Assembly (NCBI RefSeq): GCF_010119385.1
Contig: NZ_VFIE01000017.1
Coordinates: 396,018-460,017, forward strand
DNA length: 64,000 bases
Reading direction: 5' to 3'
Source: Nesterenkonia haasae
Lineage (GTDB): Bacteria; Actinomycetota; Actinomycetes; Actinomycetales; Micrococcaceae
Part shown: piece after piece, positions 1-8,673 of the stretch
How the letters are laid out: every line of letters begins with the position of its first letter
Numbering within the stretch: the stretch's first letter is position 1
Made by a program: the position numbers and the translations under genes
Notes under the pieces: generated by a model
Seen by the model: only the letters and a program-made list of their open reading frames with translations
The model's database searches: none
Told to the model about the DNA's origin: nothing

Positions 1-778
1 CCGTGCAACCCTCAATGTAATGGACGTACGAACCCTCGTCGGCAATGATCAGGGTGCGTTCGAACTGCCCCATGTTCTCGGTGTTGATCCGGAAGTATGC
101 CTGCAGCGGGATCTCAACATGGACTCCCTTGGGGACGTACACGAAGCTGCCGCCGGACCATACAGCTGTATTGAGTGCCGCAAACTTATTGTCGCCAACT
201 GGGATGACCGAGCCGAAGTACTCCTCAAAGAACTCGGGGTGCTCCTTCAGAGCAGTATCGGTGTCCATAAAGATGACACCCTGCTCCTCGAGGTCTTCAC
301 GGATCTGGTGATAGACAACTTCAGACTCGTACTGCGCTGCGACACCAGAGACGAGCCGCTCCCGCTCTGCTTCTGGGATACCGAGTCGCTCATATGTGTT
401 ACGAATATCTTCTGGCAGGTCTTCCCAGGTCTGGGCCTGCTTTTCCGTGGAGCGCACAAAGTACTTGATGTTGTCGAAGTCGATCTCAGAGAGATCTGCA
501 CCCCAAGTGGGCTGAGGCTTTCGCTCAAAGTACTTCAGGCCCTTTTTGCGAAGCTTGAGCATCCACTCAGGTTCGGACTTCTTATTGGAGATGTCCTCGA
601 CCACACTTGTGTCGATGCCACGTTTGGCCGTCGCGCCGGCAGTGTCCGAATCGGACCAACCGTACTCATAGGTGCCCAGGCCCTTTAGCTCGGGGTTGTC
701 ATCCAAGACCTTCTGGATGACGCCTGGATCGTTGGTGTTGCGCAGAACCTCTTCTGCTTTTGCAATCTGCTCGGTCAT
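1..778 (-). CDS. sufB: Fe-S cluster assembly scaffold SufB (3' part missing)
   Basis: SufB is the core subunit of the SufBCD scaffold that builds Fe-S clusters in the cytoplasm. The 259 codons present begin MTEQIAKAEEVLRN and contain the family segments YERLGIPEAERE, VAAQYESEVVYHQI, GVIFMDTDTAL and WSGGSFVYVPKGV, ending in HYIEGCT at the window edge, so the C-terminal half lies outside. The ATG at 778 overlaps the TGA of the upstream sufR by four bases (ATGA), showing translational coupling in one operon. The order sufR-sufB, divergent from an ABC exporter and ctaA, is a conserved actinobacterial arrangement (as in the Rv1456c-Rv1461 region of M. tuberculosis). Identity is very sure. Confidence 0.96.
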   Translation of the reverse strand, partial: MTEQIAKAEEVLRNTNDPGVIQKVLDDNPELKGLGTYEYGWSDSDTAGATAKRGIDTSVVEDISNKKSEPEWMLKLRKKGLKYFERKPQPTWGADLSEIDFDNIKYFVRSTEKQAQTWEDLPEDIRNTYERLGIPEAERERLVSGVAAQYESEVVYHQIREDLEEQGVIFMDTDTALKEHPEFFEEYFGSVIPVGDNKFAALNTAVWSGGSFVYVPKGVHVEIPLQAYFRINTENMGQFERTLIIADEGSYVHYIEGCT

Positions 779-1605
779 GACAACCTCTCTTGTTGACGCG
801 GGGAAATCACGATTCTCTTACGGCCGGCTATACGTCCGGCCTGTGAAGTCTCTGATGCGCTCTCTTGGGCGCGGGCTGCGCGTTCGGCGGCGAGTCGCTC
901 TCGGCCTACTGGCACATGAGTGGTGCACACATGCGCCCCAGCTGCTTGGGTGGAGAGTCTGCGAACATCGACATCGAGTAGCCGAGCGATCATTGCAGTC
1001 TCTTCTTCACAGAACACCGGATGGGCCGCTGCTATTTCCCGAACCGGGCAGTGCCCCTGACACAGTTGGGTCGACTGCATGGCCAGCAAGGGGTTGTCGC
1101 GGCCCACGAGGCGAGTAAAACCGGCGAATCCGTCAGCGCTAAAGAGGGCCGAGAGCTTTTCTGTGCGCTCGTCAAGATCTTCAACGCCTTCTAACGCCGG
1201 GCCGTATCGTTCCTCGAACTGGGAGAAATAGCTCTTTGCCAGAGACTGTGCAGCTGTTCCTTCGTTCTTCTCATCCATGACCCCGAGTGCCGTCCGCACG
1301 AGGTTCAGGTAGTCATCGCCAAGCTCCTGCTGGCCTAGGGATGAAATGACATAGCGCCGAGAGGGACGCCCAGCGCCTTTGCGGCGGCTCGTGACGTTTT
1401 TAACCTCCACCAGCCCTTGCTCGGTCATGGCATCTAAGTGGCGGCGTACAGCTGCTGCAGTGAGCTGGAGCTCGCGACCCAACTGGGCGGCACTGATGGG
1501 GCCTTCTTCCACCACTAACTGGAGCACACGTTGGCGGGTGGTGCCGTCAAACTCGCGTGCGTCCAGGTCGGGCTCAGCCGAAACCGTATCGCCGTCGAAT
1601 TTCAT
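775..1605 (-). CDS. sufR: SufR-type Fe-S responsive winged-helix repressor
   Basis: 276 aa. An N-terminal winged helix-turn-helix at about residues 20-90 (RQRVLQLVVEEGPISAAQLG, then AAVRRHLDAMTEQGLVEV) is followed by a regulatory domain with Cys182, Cys186 and Cys199 in a CX3CX12C pattern and a further Cys227, as expected for SufR proteins that bind a cluster and repress the suf operon when clusters are sufficient. The gene precedes sufB with a 4-base overlap, which fits autoregulation of the whole operon. The ATG at 1605 has no strong Shine-Dalgarno sequence, so the mRNA could be nearly leaderless. Function follows from family and context. Confidence 0.93.
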   Translation of the reverse strand: MKFDGDTVSAEPDLDAREFDGTTRQRVLQLVVEEGPISAAQLGRELQLTAAAVRRHLDAMTEQGLVEVKNVTSRRKGAGRPSRRYVISSLGQQELGDDYLNLVRTALGVMDEKNEGTAAQSLAKSYFSQFEERYGPALEGVEDLDERTEKLSALFSADGFAGFTRLVGRDNPLLAMQSTQLCQGHCPVREIAAAHPVFCEEETAMIARLLDVDVRRLSTQAAGAHVCTTHVPVGRERLAAERAARAQESASETSQAGRIAGRKRIVISPRQQERLS

Positions 1606-1655
1606 GACTCTATTGTGACCTATTCAGAAGAACGGATCCAGCAAGGCGGACCTTA

Positions 1656-1682
1656 GTGAGCGGCACGAAGCAGTGCCGGGTC
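1656..1682 (-). terminator. Hairpin after the RibD-like reductase gene
   Basis: Perfect 6-bp arms at 1661-1666 and 1673-1678 with a 6-base loop lie just downstream of the minus-strand reductase stop at 1686. No clear T-run follows, so this may be a weak or Rho-aided terminator separating it from sufR. Confidence 0.35.
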
Positions 1683-1685
1683 CTT

Positions 1686-2357
1686 CTACAGCGGTCTCTC
1701 GCCATGAACGGGCCGGTATGTCAGCAACACATTGCCGGAGCGGAAAACGGTGGCGGGTCCAGCTTCAAGTGGGACGCGGTGGGCCAAACCATTGAGCAAA
1801 CTTCTTCCGCTGCCGAGCAGCACTGGGTGAATGAGGATGCGCAACTCGTCGATGAGCCCTTCTTGCATGAGCGATGTGGTCAGCTCCGAGCTCCCGAACA
1901 CAGCGATGTCCCCGGCCACTTCCGAGCCCAGTCGCGCAATATCGGCGGCGAGGTTCTTGCCGTCAGTGATTGTCGTGCCTCGCCATGTGGGCGGGAGATC
2001 GGAGTTCCCGGTCACTACGAGTTTCGGCACCGAACTCATGAACTGCGCTACCTCAGGCATGTGCTCTCGGGCTGAACGTGAAGTCCAAAAGGCCTGGAAA
2101 TGCTCGTAGGTGCGGCGTCCGAGCAGCAACGCCCCGATTTCATTGCACTGGCGCATATTCCAGGTGAAGAACTCTTCATCATTCACACCCCAATCCAGTT
2201 CGCCGCCTGGGCCCTCGTAGTAGCCGTCGAGAGAACAGAACAGGAAGGCAAAGACAGTGCCCCCTCGACTCGGACCAGTGCTGACCTTGTCCGGAGTTTC
2301 TGTCGTCTCTCCGTGGCGGATCTCTGGACGGACGTGGCTGCGAGCGGGTGTGTTCAC
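1686..2357 (-). CDS. Dihydrofolate reductase / RibD C-terminal domain family protein
   Basis: 223 aa. The RibD_C/DHFR-like fold is recognisable from VFAFLFCSLDGYYEGPGG near residue 34, LLLGRRTYEHFQAFW, VPKLVVTGN and the ending DELRILIHPVLLGSGRSL. Members are NADPH-dependent reductases, mostly of unknown substrate; the protein is not a classical FolA. The start is GTG at 2357 with AAGGAG close upstream. About 30 extra residues precede the conserved domain, so a later start cannot be excluded. It is a single gene, divergent from the ABC exporter, and its upstream region carries two copies of an operator-like repeat (2383-2400 and 2423-2440), suggesting control by a regulator encoded elsewhere. 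Confidence 0.85.
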   Translation of the reverse strand: MNTPARSHVRPEIRHGETTETPDKVSTGPSRGGTVFAFLFCSLDGYYEGPGGELDWGVNDEEFFTWNMRQCNEIGALLLGRRTYEHFQAFWTSRSAREHMPEVAQFMSSVPKLVVTGNSDLPPTWRGTTITDGKNLAADIARLGSEVAGDIAVFGSSELTTSLMQEGLIDELRILIHPVLLGSGRSLLNGLAHRVPLEAGPATVFRSGNVLLTYRPVHGERPL

Positions 2358-2382
2358 GGCTCTCCTTGAGCGAGTCGTCTGG

Positions 2383-2440
2383 TTGCACTATGCAACTGGT
2401 ATTCCCATCGCAGCACATCCGTCTGCACAATGCAAGTGGT
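2383..2440. promoter_or_regulatory. Duplicated pseudo-palindromic element, probable operator pair
   Basis: Two near-identical 18-base elements, TTGCACTATGCAACTGGT at 2383-2400 and CTGCACAATGCAAGTGGT at 2423-2440, are exactly 40 bp apart (about four helical turns). Each has an inverted core of the form TGCA-n-TGCA; the first is GTTGCA-CTA-TGCAAC. They sit 26-83 bp upstream of the reductase start and 69-126 bp before the ABC ATPase start. The arrangement suggests cooperative binding by a dimeric repressor; the regulator is not identifiable here. Confidence 0.55.
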
Positions 2441-2508
2441 TTACGTGTTTCGCTGCCCGGTGCGATCCCCGTGATGTGCGTTCTACGAGATGTAGAAAAC
2501 GTTAGACT

Positions 2509-3480
2509 ATGGCAGTGTCCTCATCCGCTTCCTGTCTGCGTCTGGCCGGTGTCCGCTATGCCGTGGGCACCGCATCCTCAGCCCGCGGGGTGACCGATAT
2601 TCTCTCCGGCGTTGATCTCACAGCTCGTCGTGGTGAAGTGACCGTCATCATCGGCCCCAATGGAGCAGGCAAGACCACAACGCTCTCCTGCGCGCAGGGA
2701 CTTCTCAGGCCATCGGCGGGGACGGTCCATTTATTGGGTGAAGATCCCTACCGTGCAGGCGCCGAACTGCGCGCCCGCGTAGGGGTCATGCTCCAAGACG
2801 GTGGCCTGCCGCAGTCGGTCAAGCCGCGCACTCTCCTTACACATGTGGCGAAGCTGCACCAGGACCCATGGCCGTTGGAGGACCTCATTGGCCGCCTAGA
2901 TCTCTCCCGCTTTCTGGGCACCTCAATTCGCAGACTCTCTGGTGGCCAGAAGCAGCGGGTGGCACTGGCGGCAGCCCTGATCGGCTCCCCCGAGCTCGTT
3001 TTCCTCGACGAACCCTCAGCTGGGCTCGACCCGCAGTCACGCCAACTGGTCTTTGATCTGGTAGGTCATCTGCGCACTATGGGCATCGGTATTGTGCTCA
3101 CCACCCACCTTCTGGAAGAAGCCCAGCACCTCGCCGATTCGGTATACATTCTCAAAGACGGCGTGGTCGTCCGGCACGGCACGGTCTCCGAGCTGACCGG
3201 CGTCGGCGAGGACCATCAGGACCGCCCTGCTGCGCGGCGTCTGAGCTTCGCGTCCCCTCGCATCATGACCAGCGCAGAACTCGACGGCGCCCCCTTCGCT
3301 CTGGAACTGGACAGCGACTCGAATAGGGCCGGTGCCCGATGGGGTGTTCCAGCCATAGCCTCCCCGGCGGACCTGGTCTCATTGGCTCAGTGGTGGGAAA
3401 GTATCGGCCTGTTCCCGGCCGAGATCAGCTTTGAGGCCCGCACACTGGAGGACGTCTTCTGGGAGGTCTCTGCCCCATGA
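2509..3480 (+). CDS. ABC transporter ATP-binding protein (ABC-2 exporter type)
   Basis: 323 aa. Walker A GPNGAGKTT at residues 49-57, signature LSGGQKQR at about 143-150, Walker B LVFLDEP at about 163-169 and the switch His in LTTHLLEEA are all present, so the ATPase should be active. About 90 residues follow the nucleotide-binding domain, which is common in ABC-2 exporters. The stop overlaps the start of the permease by four bases. The same pair precedes ctaA in many actinobacteria, close to suf; a role in exporting a heme- or Fe-S-related compound is a guess from context only. Confidence 0.93.
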   Translation: MAVSSSASCLRLAGVRYAVGTASSARGVTDILSGVDLTARRGEVTVIIGPNGAGKTTTLSCAQGLLRPSAGTVHLLGEDPYRAGAELRARVGVMLQDGGLPQSVKPRTLLTHVAKLHQDPWPLEDLIGRLDLSRFLGTSIRRLSGGQKQRVALAAALIGSPELVFLDEPSAGLDPQSRQLVFDLVGHLRTMGIGIVLTTHLLEEAQHLADSVYILKDGVVVRHGTVSELTGVGEDHQDRPAARRLSFASPRIMTSAELDGAPFALELDSDSNRAGARWGVPAIASPADLVSLAQWWESIGLFPAEISFEARTLEDVFWEVSAP

Positions 3481-4241
3481 GCGATTCACAGATGGCGACG
3501 CCGCCCCATTCACAGCCAGCCCCAGCTCACCGACGGGTGCTGGCCCACGGTTTGTATGAAGCACGAATCACACTGCGCAACGGCGAGCAGCTCCTTGTAT
3601 CGCTGATTCTGCCGCTGCTGGTTCTCATCGGCCTGCACCGCGCTCACGTCGTGACTGAGGTCGTTCCCGGGATCGATACGGTCACACCAGGGGTCCTGAC
3701 GTTGGCAGTGATGGCATCGGCATTCACCGGCGCGGCAATCGCCACAGGGTTCGAGCGCCAGTACGGGGTGCTCGCCTACCTCGCCACCACCCCACTGGGC
3801 GCCACGGGGCTCATCTTAGGAAAGTCCTTAGCCGTACTGTGTGTCATTGCCGTTCAAGTGATCGTCCTCGGCGGAGCGGGCCTCGCGCTGGGCTGGTCCC
3901 CAGAGCCGGTGGGTCTCATCTGGCTGGTGGGCGTCGTCGTCATAGGTGCTGCCGCGTTTACTGCGTTGGGTCTGCTCATCGCGGGGACCGTCCGCGCTGA
4001 GGCGACGCTGGCTGTGGCGAACGTCGCGTGGGTCCTTATGGGCGCTGCGGGAGGTGCCGTGCTGCCGTTGAACCATGAAGGCGCGGGTGCTCTGCTGTTG
4101 CTTTTGCCCTCGGCGGCCCTCGGGGAGGCAGTCCGGGGAGCCTCAATGAACGGCCAACTCGCCGTGCTACCTGTCCTGATCTTGGCCGCCTGGGCTCTGG
4201 CGGCAATTCTCGCCGCACGAAAGTGGTTCACATGGAAGTAA
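3477..4241 (+). CDS. ABC-2 type transporter permease
   Basis: 254 aa with about six hydrophobic segments (for example LLVSLILPLLVLIGL, LAVMASAFTGAAIATGF, SLAVLCVIAVQVIVLGG and a C-terminal VLPVLILAAWALAAILA). It is the membrane partner of the preceding ATPase: the ATG lies in the ATPase stop (ATGA overlap) and its own end overlaps the ctaA start. A hydrophilic N-terminus of about 25 residues precedes the first segment. Substrate unknown; family and pairing are clear. Confidence 0.9.
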   Translation: MSDSQMATPPHSQPAPAHRRVLAHGLYEARITLRNGEQLLVSLILPLLVLIGLHRAHVVTEVVPGIDTVTPGVLTLAVMASAFTGAAIATGFERQYGVLAYLATTPLGATGLILGKSLAVLCVIAVQVIVLGGAGLALGWSPEPVGLIWLVGVVVIGAAAFTALGLLIAGTVRAEATLAVANVAWVLMGAAGGAVLPLNHEGAGALLLLLPSAALGEAVRGASMNGQLAVLPVLILAAWALAAILAARKWFTWK

Positions 4242-5200
4242 TTCGCCGCCGACTCCCTTCCCGCATCTCCCGGCTCACCAAGATTCTGGCCTGGGCCACT
4301 TTGGTGTCGAATATTGGCATCATCCTCACCGGAGGTGCTGTCCGTCTCACTGACTCAGGCCTGGGTTGCCCTGAGTGGCCGCGTTGCACAGCAGACTCGT
4401 GGGTCTCCACCCCAGAGATGGGAATCCATGGCGCCATCGAGTTCGGCAACCGGCTGCTGACCTACGTACTCATCATCATCAGTGTCGCGATGTTCCTGGC
4501 GGTCATCCGCCTGTGGTCAACGCACCGCGCCTTGGTAGTTCGCACCATCATCATCGGCTTCGGCATTCCGCTCCAGGGGATCATCGGTGGCATCACGGTC
4601 TGGACGGATCTGAATCCGTGGGTGGTAGGTCTTCACTTCCTTGCATCAGCCGGTCTAGTCCTGATCGCTACCCAGCTGCTGACCCGCGTCAACGCTGAGC
4701 TGCGGAACAGGGAGAGCCCCGGATATGCCATCGTGGACGGCGAAACCAACAACCTGACCCGATCACTGTCGGGTGTCATTTTGGTCACCGCCTGGGCTTC
4801 ATTGGTACTGGGAACGGTGGTCACAGGCACCGGCCCGCATGCAGGAGACCCGAACTCTCCGCGCCACGATTTCGACCTTCACCTGGTGACTCAGCTCCAT
4901 GTTGTTCCCGTCTACATGCTGTGCGCGGCCGCGGTGGTCCTGCTGGTGGTACAGAGACGGTTGGCGTCGTCCACGCACCAACGCCGTGCGGTCTGGTTCC
5001 TCGTAGCTGTGATCGTGGGCCAGGGGGCGCTCGGGTACTGGCAGTATTTTGCGGGCCTGCCAGTCGGACTTGTCTGGCTTCATATGCTGGGCTCTGCCCT
5101 TGCTATGGTCGCGGCGACGCAGGTCTTCGACCGCTACCGGTCCCGGTACATGACCCGCGGCCTCAGCAGCACGTCTCCCCCCGTCACCGTCACTGCCTGA
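4232..5200 (+). CDS. ctaA: Heme A synthase, CtaA/COX15 family
   Basis: About 322 aa from the ATG at 4232 (a GTG at 4223 is also in frame). CtaA oxidises the C8 methyl of heme O to give heme A for cytochrome aa3 oxidase. Several membrane helices are visible; the first outer loop carries the Cys pair GLGCPEWPRC (about Cys46 and Cys52) typical of Gram-positive CtaA, and heme-ligand histidines occur in IHGAIEFGNRLLTY, VVGLHFLASAGL, HLVTQLHVVPVYM and VWLHMLGSALAM. It overlaps the ABC permease by 10 bases, so exporter and heme A synthesis form one operon. Confidence 0.95.
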   Translation: MEVIRRRLPSRISRLTKILAWATLVSNIGIILTGGAVRLTDSGLGCPEWPRCTADSWVSTPEMGIHGAIEFGNRLLTYVLIIISVAMFLAVIRLWSTHRALVVRTIIIGFGIPLQGIIGGITVWTDLNPWVVGLHFLASAGLVLIATQLLTRVNAELRNRESPGYAIVDGETNNLTRSLSGVILVTAWASLVLGTVVTGTGPHAGDPNSPRHDFDLHLVTQLHVVPVYMLCAAAVVLLVVQRRLASSTHQRRAVWFLVAVIVGQGALGYWQYFAGLPVGLVWLHMLGSALAMVAATQVFDRYRSRYMTRGLSSTSPPVTVTA

Positions 5201-5263
5201 GGGGAGTATCTGCTCCCGTCCTCGAGGGGCATGTCTCTGCCAGTAAGTGCCTGAGTGGAGGCC

Positions 5264-6535
5264 CTACCGAGTAATGGTGTCGTCAAAGACGGTGATGCTG
5301 CCGGAGTAGTTGGCGACCCAGAAGCTTCCAGTCATCGCATCATAGGTCACACCGATTGGCAGGTGACCCGTGCTGCCCCGACCAATCTCTTCCAGCGTGG
5401 AAGCATCGAACTTAGAAACGCTGTCCTCGTAGTAGTTGACGACATAGAGCGCGGTGCCATCAGCGGAGATGTCCATAGTGCGCGGCTCGCGGCCAGTCTC
5501 GGCTGTTCCAATCACCTCATCGGTCTCCGTGTCGAAGGCCACCAGCAGATCCGACCGGCTGAAGGTCACGTAGAGCACATCAGCTTCTGGGGAGAGAATC
5601 ACGTGTCGTGGAAAATCTGCCTGGCTGTACATCACGTGCGCCTCGCCGGTCTCAAGGTCGACTTTCCACAACTCATTGGCGTACATAGCTGCCACGTACA
5701 CGGTGCGGTTGTCCGGCATGACCGCGATTCCGCGTGGCTGTGAACTCAGTGGAACCCGCATCTCCTCTACGCCAGACTGCGTGTCGATCACGGAAAGATC
5801 AAAATCGCACCAGTTGGTCACCAACAATCGCGACTCATCGGGAGTGAGCGCCTGATATTTGGGAACCCGGCCGACCTCGATGAACTGGTCCCAGTCTTGG
5901 GCTTCGACGCTGTACCTGAAGACGGCGGAAGGTGCCACAGCGTCGCCGTGGCGGCAATCGTCGTAGGCTGGTGCACCGATATCAGCCAGTCGGTACTGGG
6001 ATACATACGCGTATTGGCCGTCTTCGGTCCATGCCGCTTCCACGGGGGCACCCTGAACTGTCCCCGGGTAGCCCTCAACGCCTAGGTCGGCAGGATTGAT
6101 AGTATCCGGGAGCTCCTGCACGAGGTCACCAGTCTGCGTGTCGTAGACCGTGACTGAGTTCTGATACATCATGTTGTTCGCGATCGCCAGGCCGTGACCG
6201 TTGGCGACCACAGACTTCGGTGTGATTACAGGTTCGCTGATGGTCTGTGTCTGTTCGAATGTGGTCCTCCGGGCCTCCGGAAGCTCGGGCAGCTCCTGAT
6301 CGTGTGGATCGTCGTGGTCGGCCCCCTCCGCAGCGTCTTGGTCCTTGCCAGAGTCGACATCATCTGGCTTCTCAGGGTTTTCTGCTTCTTGTGGATCGGC
6401 ATCTTCGATGCTGGGCCCGGGAATGGTCGCCTCATCCTGCTTTGTCGCGGAGTCGTCGTCTTCAACGCATGCGGTCACGATCAGCATGCCGCACAGCGCA
6501 ACAGCGCCGGCGGATGCTGATGTGACGTGTTTCAC
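5264..6535 (-). CDS. Beta-propeller lipoprotein (YncE/NHL-type repeats)
   Basis: 423 aa from the GTG at 6535, which overlaps the TGA of the RDD-protein gene (GTGA). The N-terminus is a lipoprotein signal with lipobox VTAC and Cys23. A very acidic spacer (about residues 24-90) leads to a YncE-like propeller with repeated units such as VTVYDTQTGDLVQELP, LSVIDTQSGVEEMRVPL, LWKVDLETGEAHVMY, LVAFDTETDEVIGTAE and VSKFDASTLEEIG. Such surface propellers bind proteins or ligands; the partner is unknown. The reading frame stays open to 6802 but lacks coding character there. Confidence 0.85.
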   Translation of the reverse strand: MKHVTSASAGAVALCGMLIVTACVEDDDSATKQDEATIPGPSIEDADPQEAENPEKPDDVDSGKDQDAAEGADHDDPHDQELPELPEARRTTFEQTQTISEPVITPKSVVANGHGLAIANNMMYQNSVTVYDTQTGDLVQELPDTINPADLGVEGYPGTVQGAPVEAAWTEDGQYAYVSQYRLADIGAPAYDDCRHGDAVAPSAVFRYSVEAQDWDQFIEVGRVPKYQALTPDESRLLVTNWCDFDLSVIDTQSGVEEMRVPLSSQPRGIAVMPDNRTVYVAAMYANELWKVDLETGEAHVMYSQADFPRHVILSPEADVLYVTFSRSDLLVAFDTETDEVIGTAETGREPRTMDISADGTALYVVNYYEDSVSKFDASTLEEIGRGSTGHLPIGVTYDAMTGSFWVANYSGSITVFDDTITR

Positions 6536-6960
6536 ATTACGACCTGCACTGTTCCTGTGATTTTGTCGTGCAGCGCTCGCCCGTCGGGCGAAACCACCAC
6601 AGCCGGAACGACCAGGAGCAGGAGAATTACGCGAACCAGAGCCCAGAGGGGCCCAGGAACGGAAGCAGGACGGTCCCGATGCAGACGAACCACCTGTATA
6701 CGCACCAGTCGCTTCCCGAGGGAGACCCCAAGTAATCCGACCAGTACCACGTGGAAGAGGACAAAGATGCCGAGGGTGACCCAGACGTCGTATTCGAACC
6801 ATGCAAGAGATATCAGCGAAGCGATGCCCCAGTCGATGAATAGCGCCAGGATTCGACGGCCCCAGGAAGCCAGTGAACCTGGGCCGGTCTGGGGCAGGCC
6901 CAGCTGCGCGCCCGGGTATCCAGTGGCGGCATCGTTGTAGTCAGATCCTTTGCTGCTCAC
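6532..6960 (-). CDS. RDD family membrane protein
   Basis: 142 aa. After about 30 hydrophilic residues it has the RDD signature SWGRRILALFIDWGIASL (Arg and Asp in the first helix), a second helix LGIFVLFHVVLVGLLG followed by SLGKRLVRIQVV, and a third (WALVRVILLLLVVPAVVV) ending DGRALHDKITGTVQVV. RDD proteins are small integral membrane proteins, some with transport roles. Its place divergent from glnA1 is conserved in actinobacteria. It is coupled to the downstream propeller lipoprotein by a 4-base overlap. Confidence 0.9.
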   Translation of the reverse strand: MSSKGSDYNDAATGYPGAQLGLPQTGPGSLASWGRRILALFIDWGIASLISLAWFEYDVWVTLGIFVLFHVVLVGLLGVSLGKRLVRIQVVRLHRDRPASVPGPLWALVRVILLLLVVPAVVVSPDGRALHDKITGTVQVVM

Positions 6961-6999
6961 AGCTGCTCAGTCTACGCCTGCGAGGAGCGTGAAGTCTCT

Positions 7000-7037
7000 G
7001 TAACATGCTGGAAACATTTGCGTGACCGATGGGAAAC
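7000..7037 (+). promoter_or_regulatory. GlnR box (a-b-a-b, six-base spacing)
   Basis: GTAAC (7000-7004), GAAAC (7011-7015), GTGAC (7022-7026) and GAAAC (7033-7037), each separated by exactly six bases, match the actinobacterial GlnR consensus gTnAc-n6-GaAAc repeated twice. A TAAGGT at 7049-7054 is a plausible -10, which places the box around -43 relative to a start of transcription near 7061, an activating position. It implies that glnA1 is controlled by a GlnR orthologue encoded elsewhere. Confidence 0.85.
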
Positions 7038-7102
7038 TCATTTCTCTGTAAGGTGAGTACTGGTAACCCCGTAAGCGAACTCGCCGAAGGAGCTCAACGC
7101 TC

Positions 7103-8527
7103 ATGTTCTCAAGCCCTCAGGAAGTCCTGGATTTTATCGAGAAGGAGGACGTCAAATTTGTTGACGTTCGCTTTACTGATCTTCCCGGTCTGCAGCACCA
7201 CTTCAACGTGCCGGCTCACACCGTAGATCTCGACTTCTTTGAAAATGGCCAGTTGTTCGACGGCTCCTCCATCCGTGGCTTCCAGGGCATTCAGGACTCA
7301 GACATGCAGCTGATCCCTGATCCCTCCAGCGCGTACGTGGATGAGTACCGCGAGGCTAAGACACTGATCATGACGTTCTCCATCGTCAACCCGCGTACAG
7401 GGGATCCCTACGCTCGTGACCCCCGCGGCGTCGCTCAGAAGGCTGAAGAGTACCTGGCTTCGTCCGGAATCGCCGACACCGCGTTCTTCGGCCCAGAAGC
7501 CGAGTTCTTCCTGTTCGACAAGGTGGCTTTCAAGTCCTCACCTGAGCATTCTTTCTACTCTTTGGATGCTAAGGAAGCCATCTGGGGGTCGTCTGACGAG
7601 TTCGCTGAAGGCCCAGGCGGCCATAAAATGGCCACCAAGGGCGGATACTACCCGGTCTCCCCTCAGGATCAGACGGCCGATGTACGTGACGAAATTGTGC
7701 TCGCCCTGGAGCGTGCTGGGCTCTCCGTTGAACGCTCACACCACGAGGTCGGTGGGCCGGGCCAGCAAGAGATCAACTATAAGTTCAACACGCTGACGCT
7801 CTCCGCCGACGATGTCCAGAAATTCAAGTACGTGGTGAAGAACACCGCCGCAAACTACGGCCTCGCCGCCACGTTCATGCCTAAGCCCATCTTCGGTGAG
7901 AACGGTTCCGGCATGCACGTCCACCAGTCGTTGTGGGCTGAGGGCGAGCCTCTGTTCTTTTCCGAGACTGGTTACGCGAACCTCTCCGACACCGCCCGGT
8001 GGTACATCGGCGGACTGCTGAAGCACGCTCACGCTCTGCTCGCGTTCACGAACCCCACCGTCAACTCCTATAAGCGCCTGGTGAAGGGCTACGAAGCTCC
8101 GGTCTCTCTGGTGTACTCCCAGGGCAACCGCTCGGCTGCCATCCGCATCCCGATCACCGGTTCAAACCCCAAGGCCAAGCGCTTGGAGTTCCGCGCACCT
8201 GACGCCTCAGGCAACCCGTACCTGGCGTTCTCGGCCATGTTGATGGCCGGACTGGACGGAATCAAGAACCGCATCGAACCCCACGAGCCAGTGGACAAAG
8301 ACCTTTACGAGCTTCCCCCCGAGGAACTCAAGGACATTCCACAGGCTCCCGGCACACTGGATGAGGCACTGTTGGCTCTGGAAGCTGATCATGACTTCCT
8401 GCTCGAAGGCGGAGTGTTCACCGCAGAGCTGATCGAGGCTTGGGTTGAATACAAGCGTGAGGAAGAAATCGAGCCGCTGAACCTGCGTCCGAACCCATAC
8501 GAGTTCGAGCTCTACTTCTCAGTCTAG
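7103..8527 (+). CDS. glnA: Glutamine synthetase, type I (adenylylated form)
   Basis: 474 aa, full length for GSI-beta. It makes glutamine from glutamate, ammonia and ATP. Family motifs are present: [10 protein letters not shown], the metal/ATP region [25 protein letters not shown], the ATP loop [16 protein letters not shown] and the glutamate loop NRSAAIRIP. Tyr402 in [10 protein letters not shown] is the site adenylylated by GlnE, whose gene is about 6 kb downstream. AAGGAG stands 9 bases before the ATG. A GlnR box lies about 65 bases upstream and a strong hairpin follows the gene, so it is probably monocistronic. Confidence 0.98.
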   Translation: MFSSPQEVLDFIEKEDVKFVDVRFTDLPGLQHHFNVPAHTVDLDFFENGQLFDGSSIRGFQGIQDSDMQLIPDPSSAYVDEYREAKTLIMTFSIVNPRTGDPYARDPRGVAQKAEEYLASSGIADTAFFGPEAEFFLFDKVAFKSSPEHSFYSLDAKEAIWGSSDEFAEGPGGHKMATKGGYYPVSPQDQTADVRDEIVLALERAGLSVERSHHEVGGPGQQEINYKFNTLTLSADDVQKFKYVVKNTAANYGLAATFMPKPIFGENGSGMHVHQSLWAEGEPLFFSETGYANLSDTARWYIGGLLKHAHALLAFTNPTVNSYKRLVKGYEAPVSLVYSQGNRSAAIRIPITGSNPKAKRLEFRAPDASGNPYLAFSAMLMAGLDGIKNRIEPHEPVDKDLYELPPEELKDIPQAPGTLDEALLALEADHDFLLEGGVFTAELIEAWVEYKREEEIEPLNLRPNPYEFELYFSV

Positions 8528-8586
8528 AAAGCAGCCTGATAGCGGTTTGGCGTTGCCTGGTCACAGTCAGGCGACCTTGGAAGCGC

Positions 8587-8648
8587 ACGGAAGCGGCCCC
8601 TCCCCCGGCAGACGGTTTCATCACTGCCGAGTGAGGGGCCGCTTCCGT
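8587..8648. terminator. Long bidirectional hairpin between glnA and AI-2E permease gene
   Basis: Perfect 16-bp arms at 8587-8602 and 8633-8648 enclose a second stem (8606-8611 with 8624-8629). It lies between convergent genes. No T-run follows on either strand, so it may act as a Rho-aided terminator or 3'-end stabiliser. Confidence 0.7.
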
Positions 8649-8673
8649 GTGTAGGTCTCACGCGTGACTGAGG

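Noticed and set aside
6536..6802. Upstream part of the open frame before the propeller lipoprotein
   Set aside because: It lies antisense-frame inside the RDD gene, is Arg/Ser/Pro-rich like a shadow, and would hide the lipoprotein signal.
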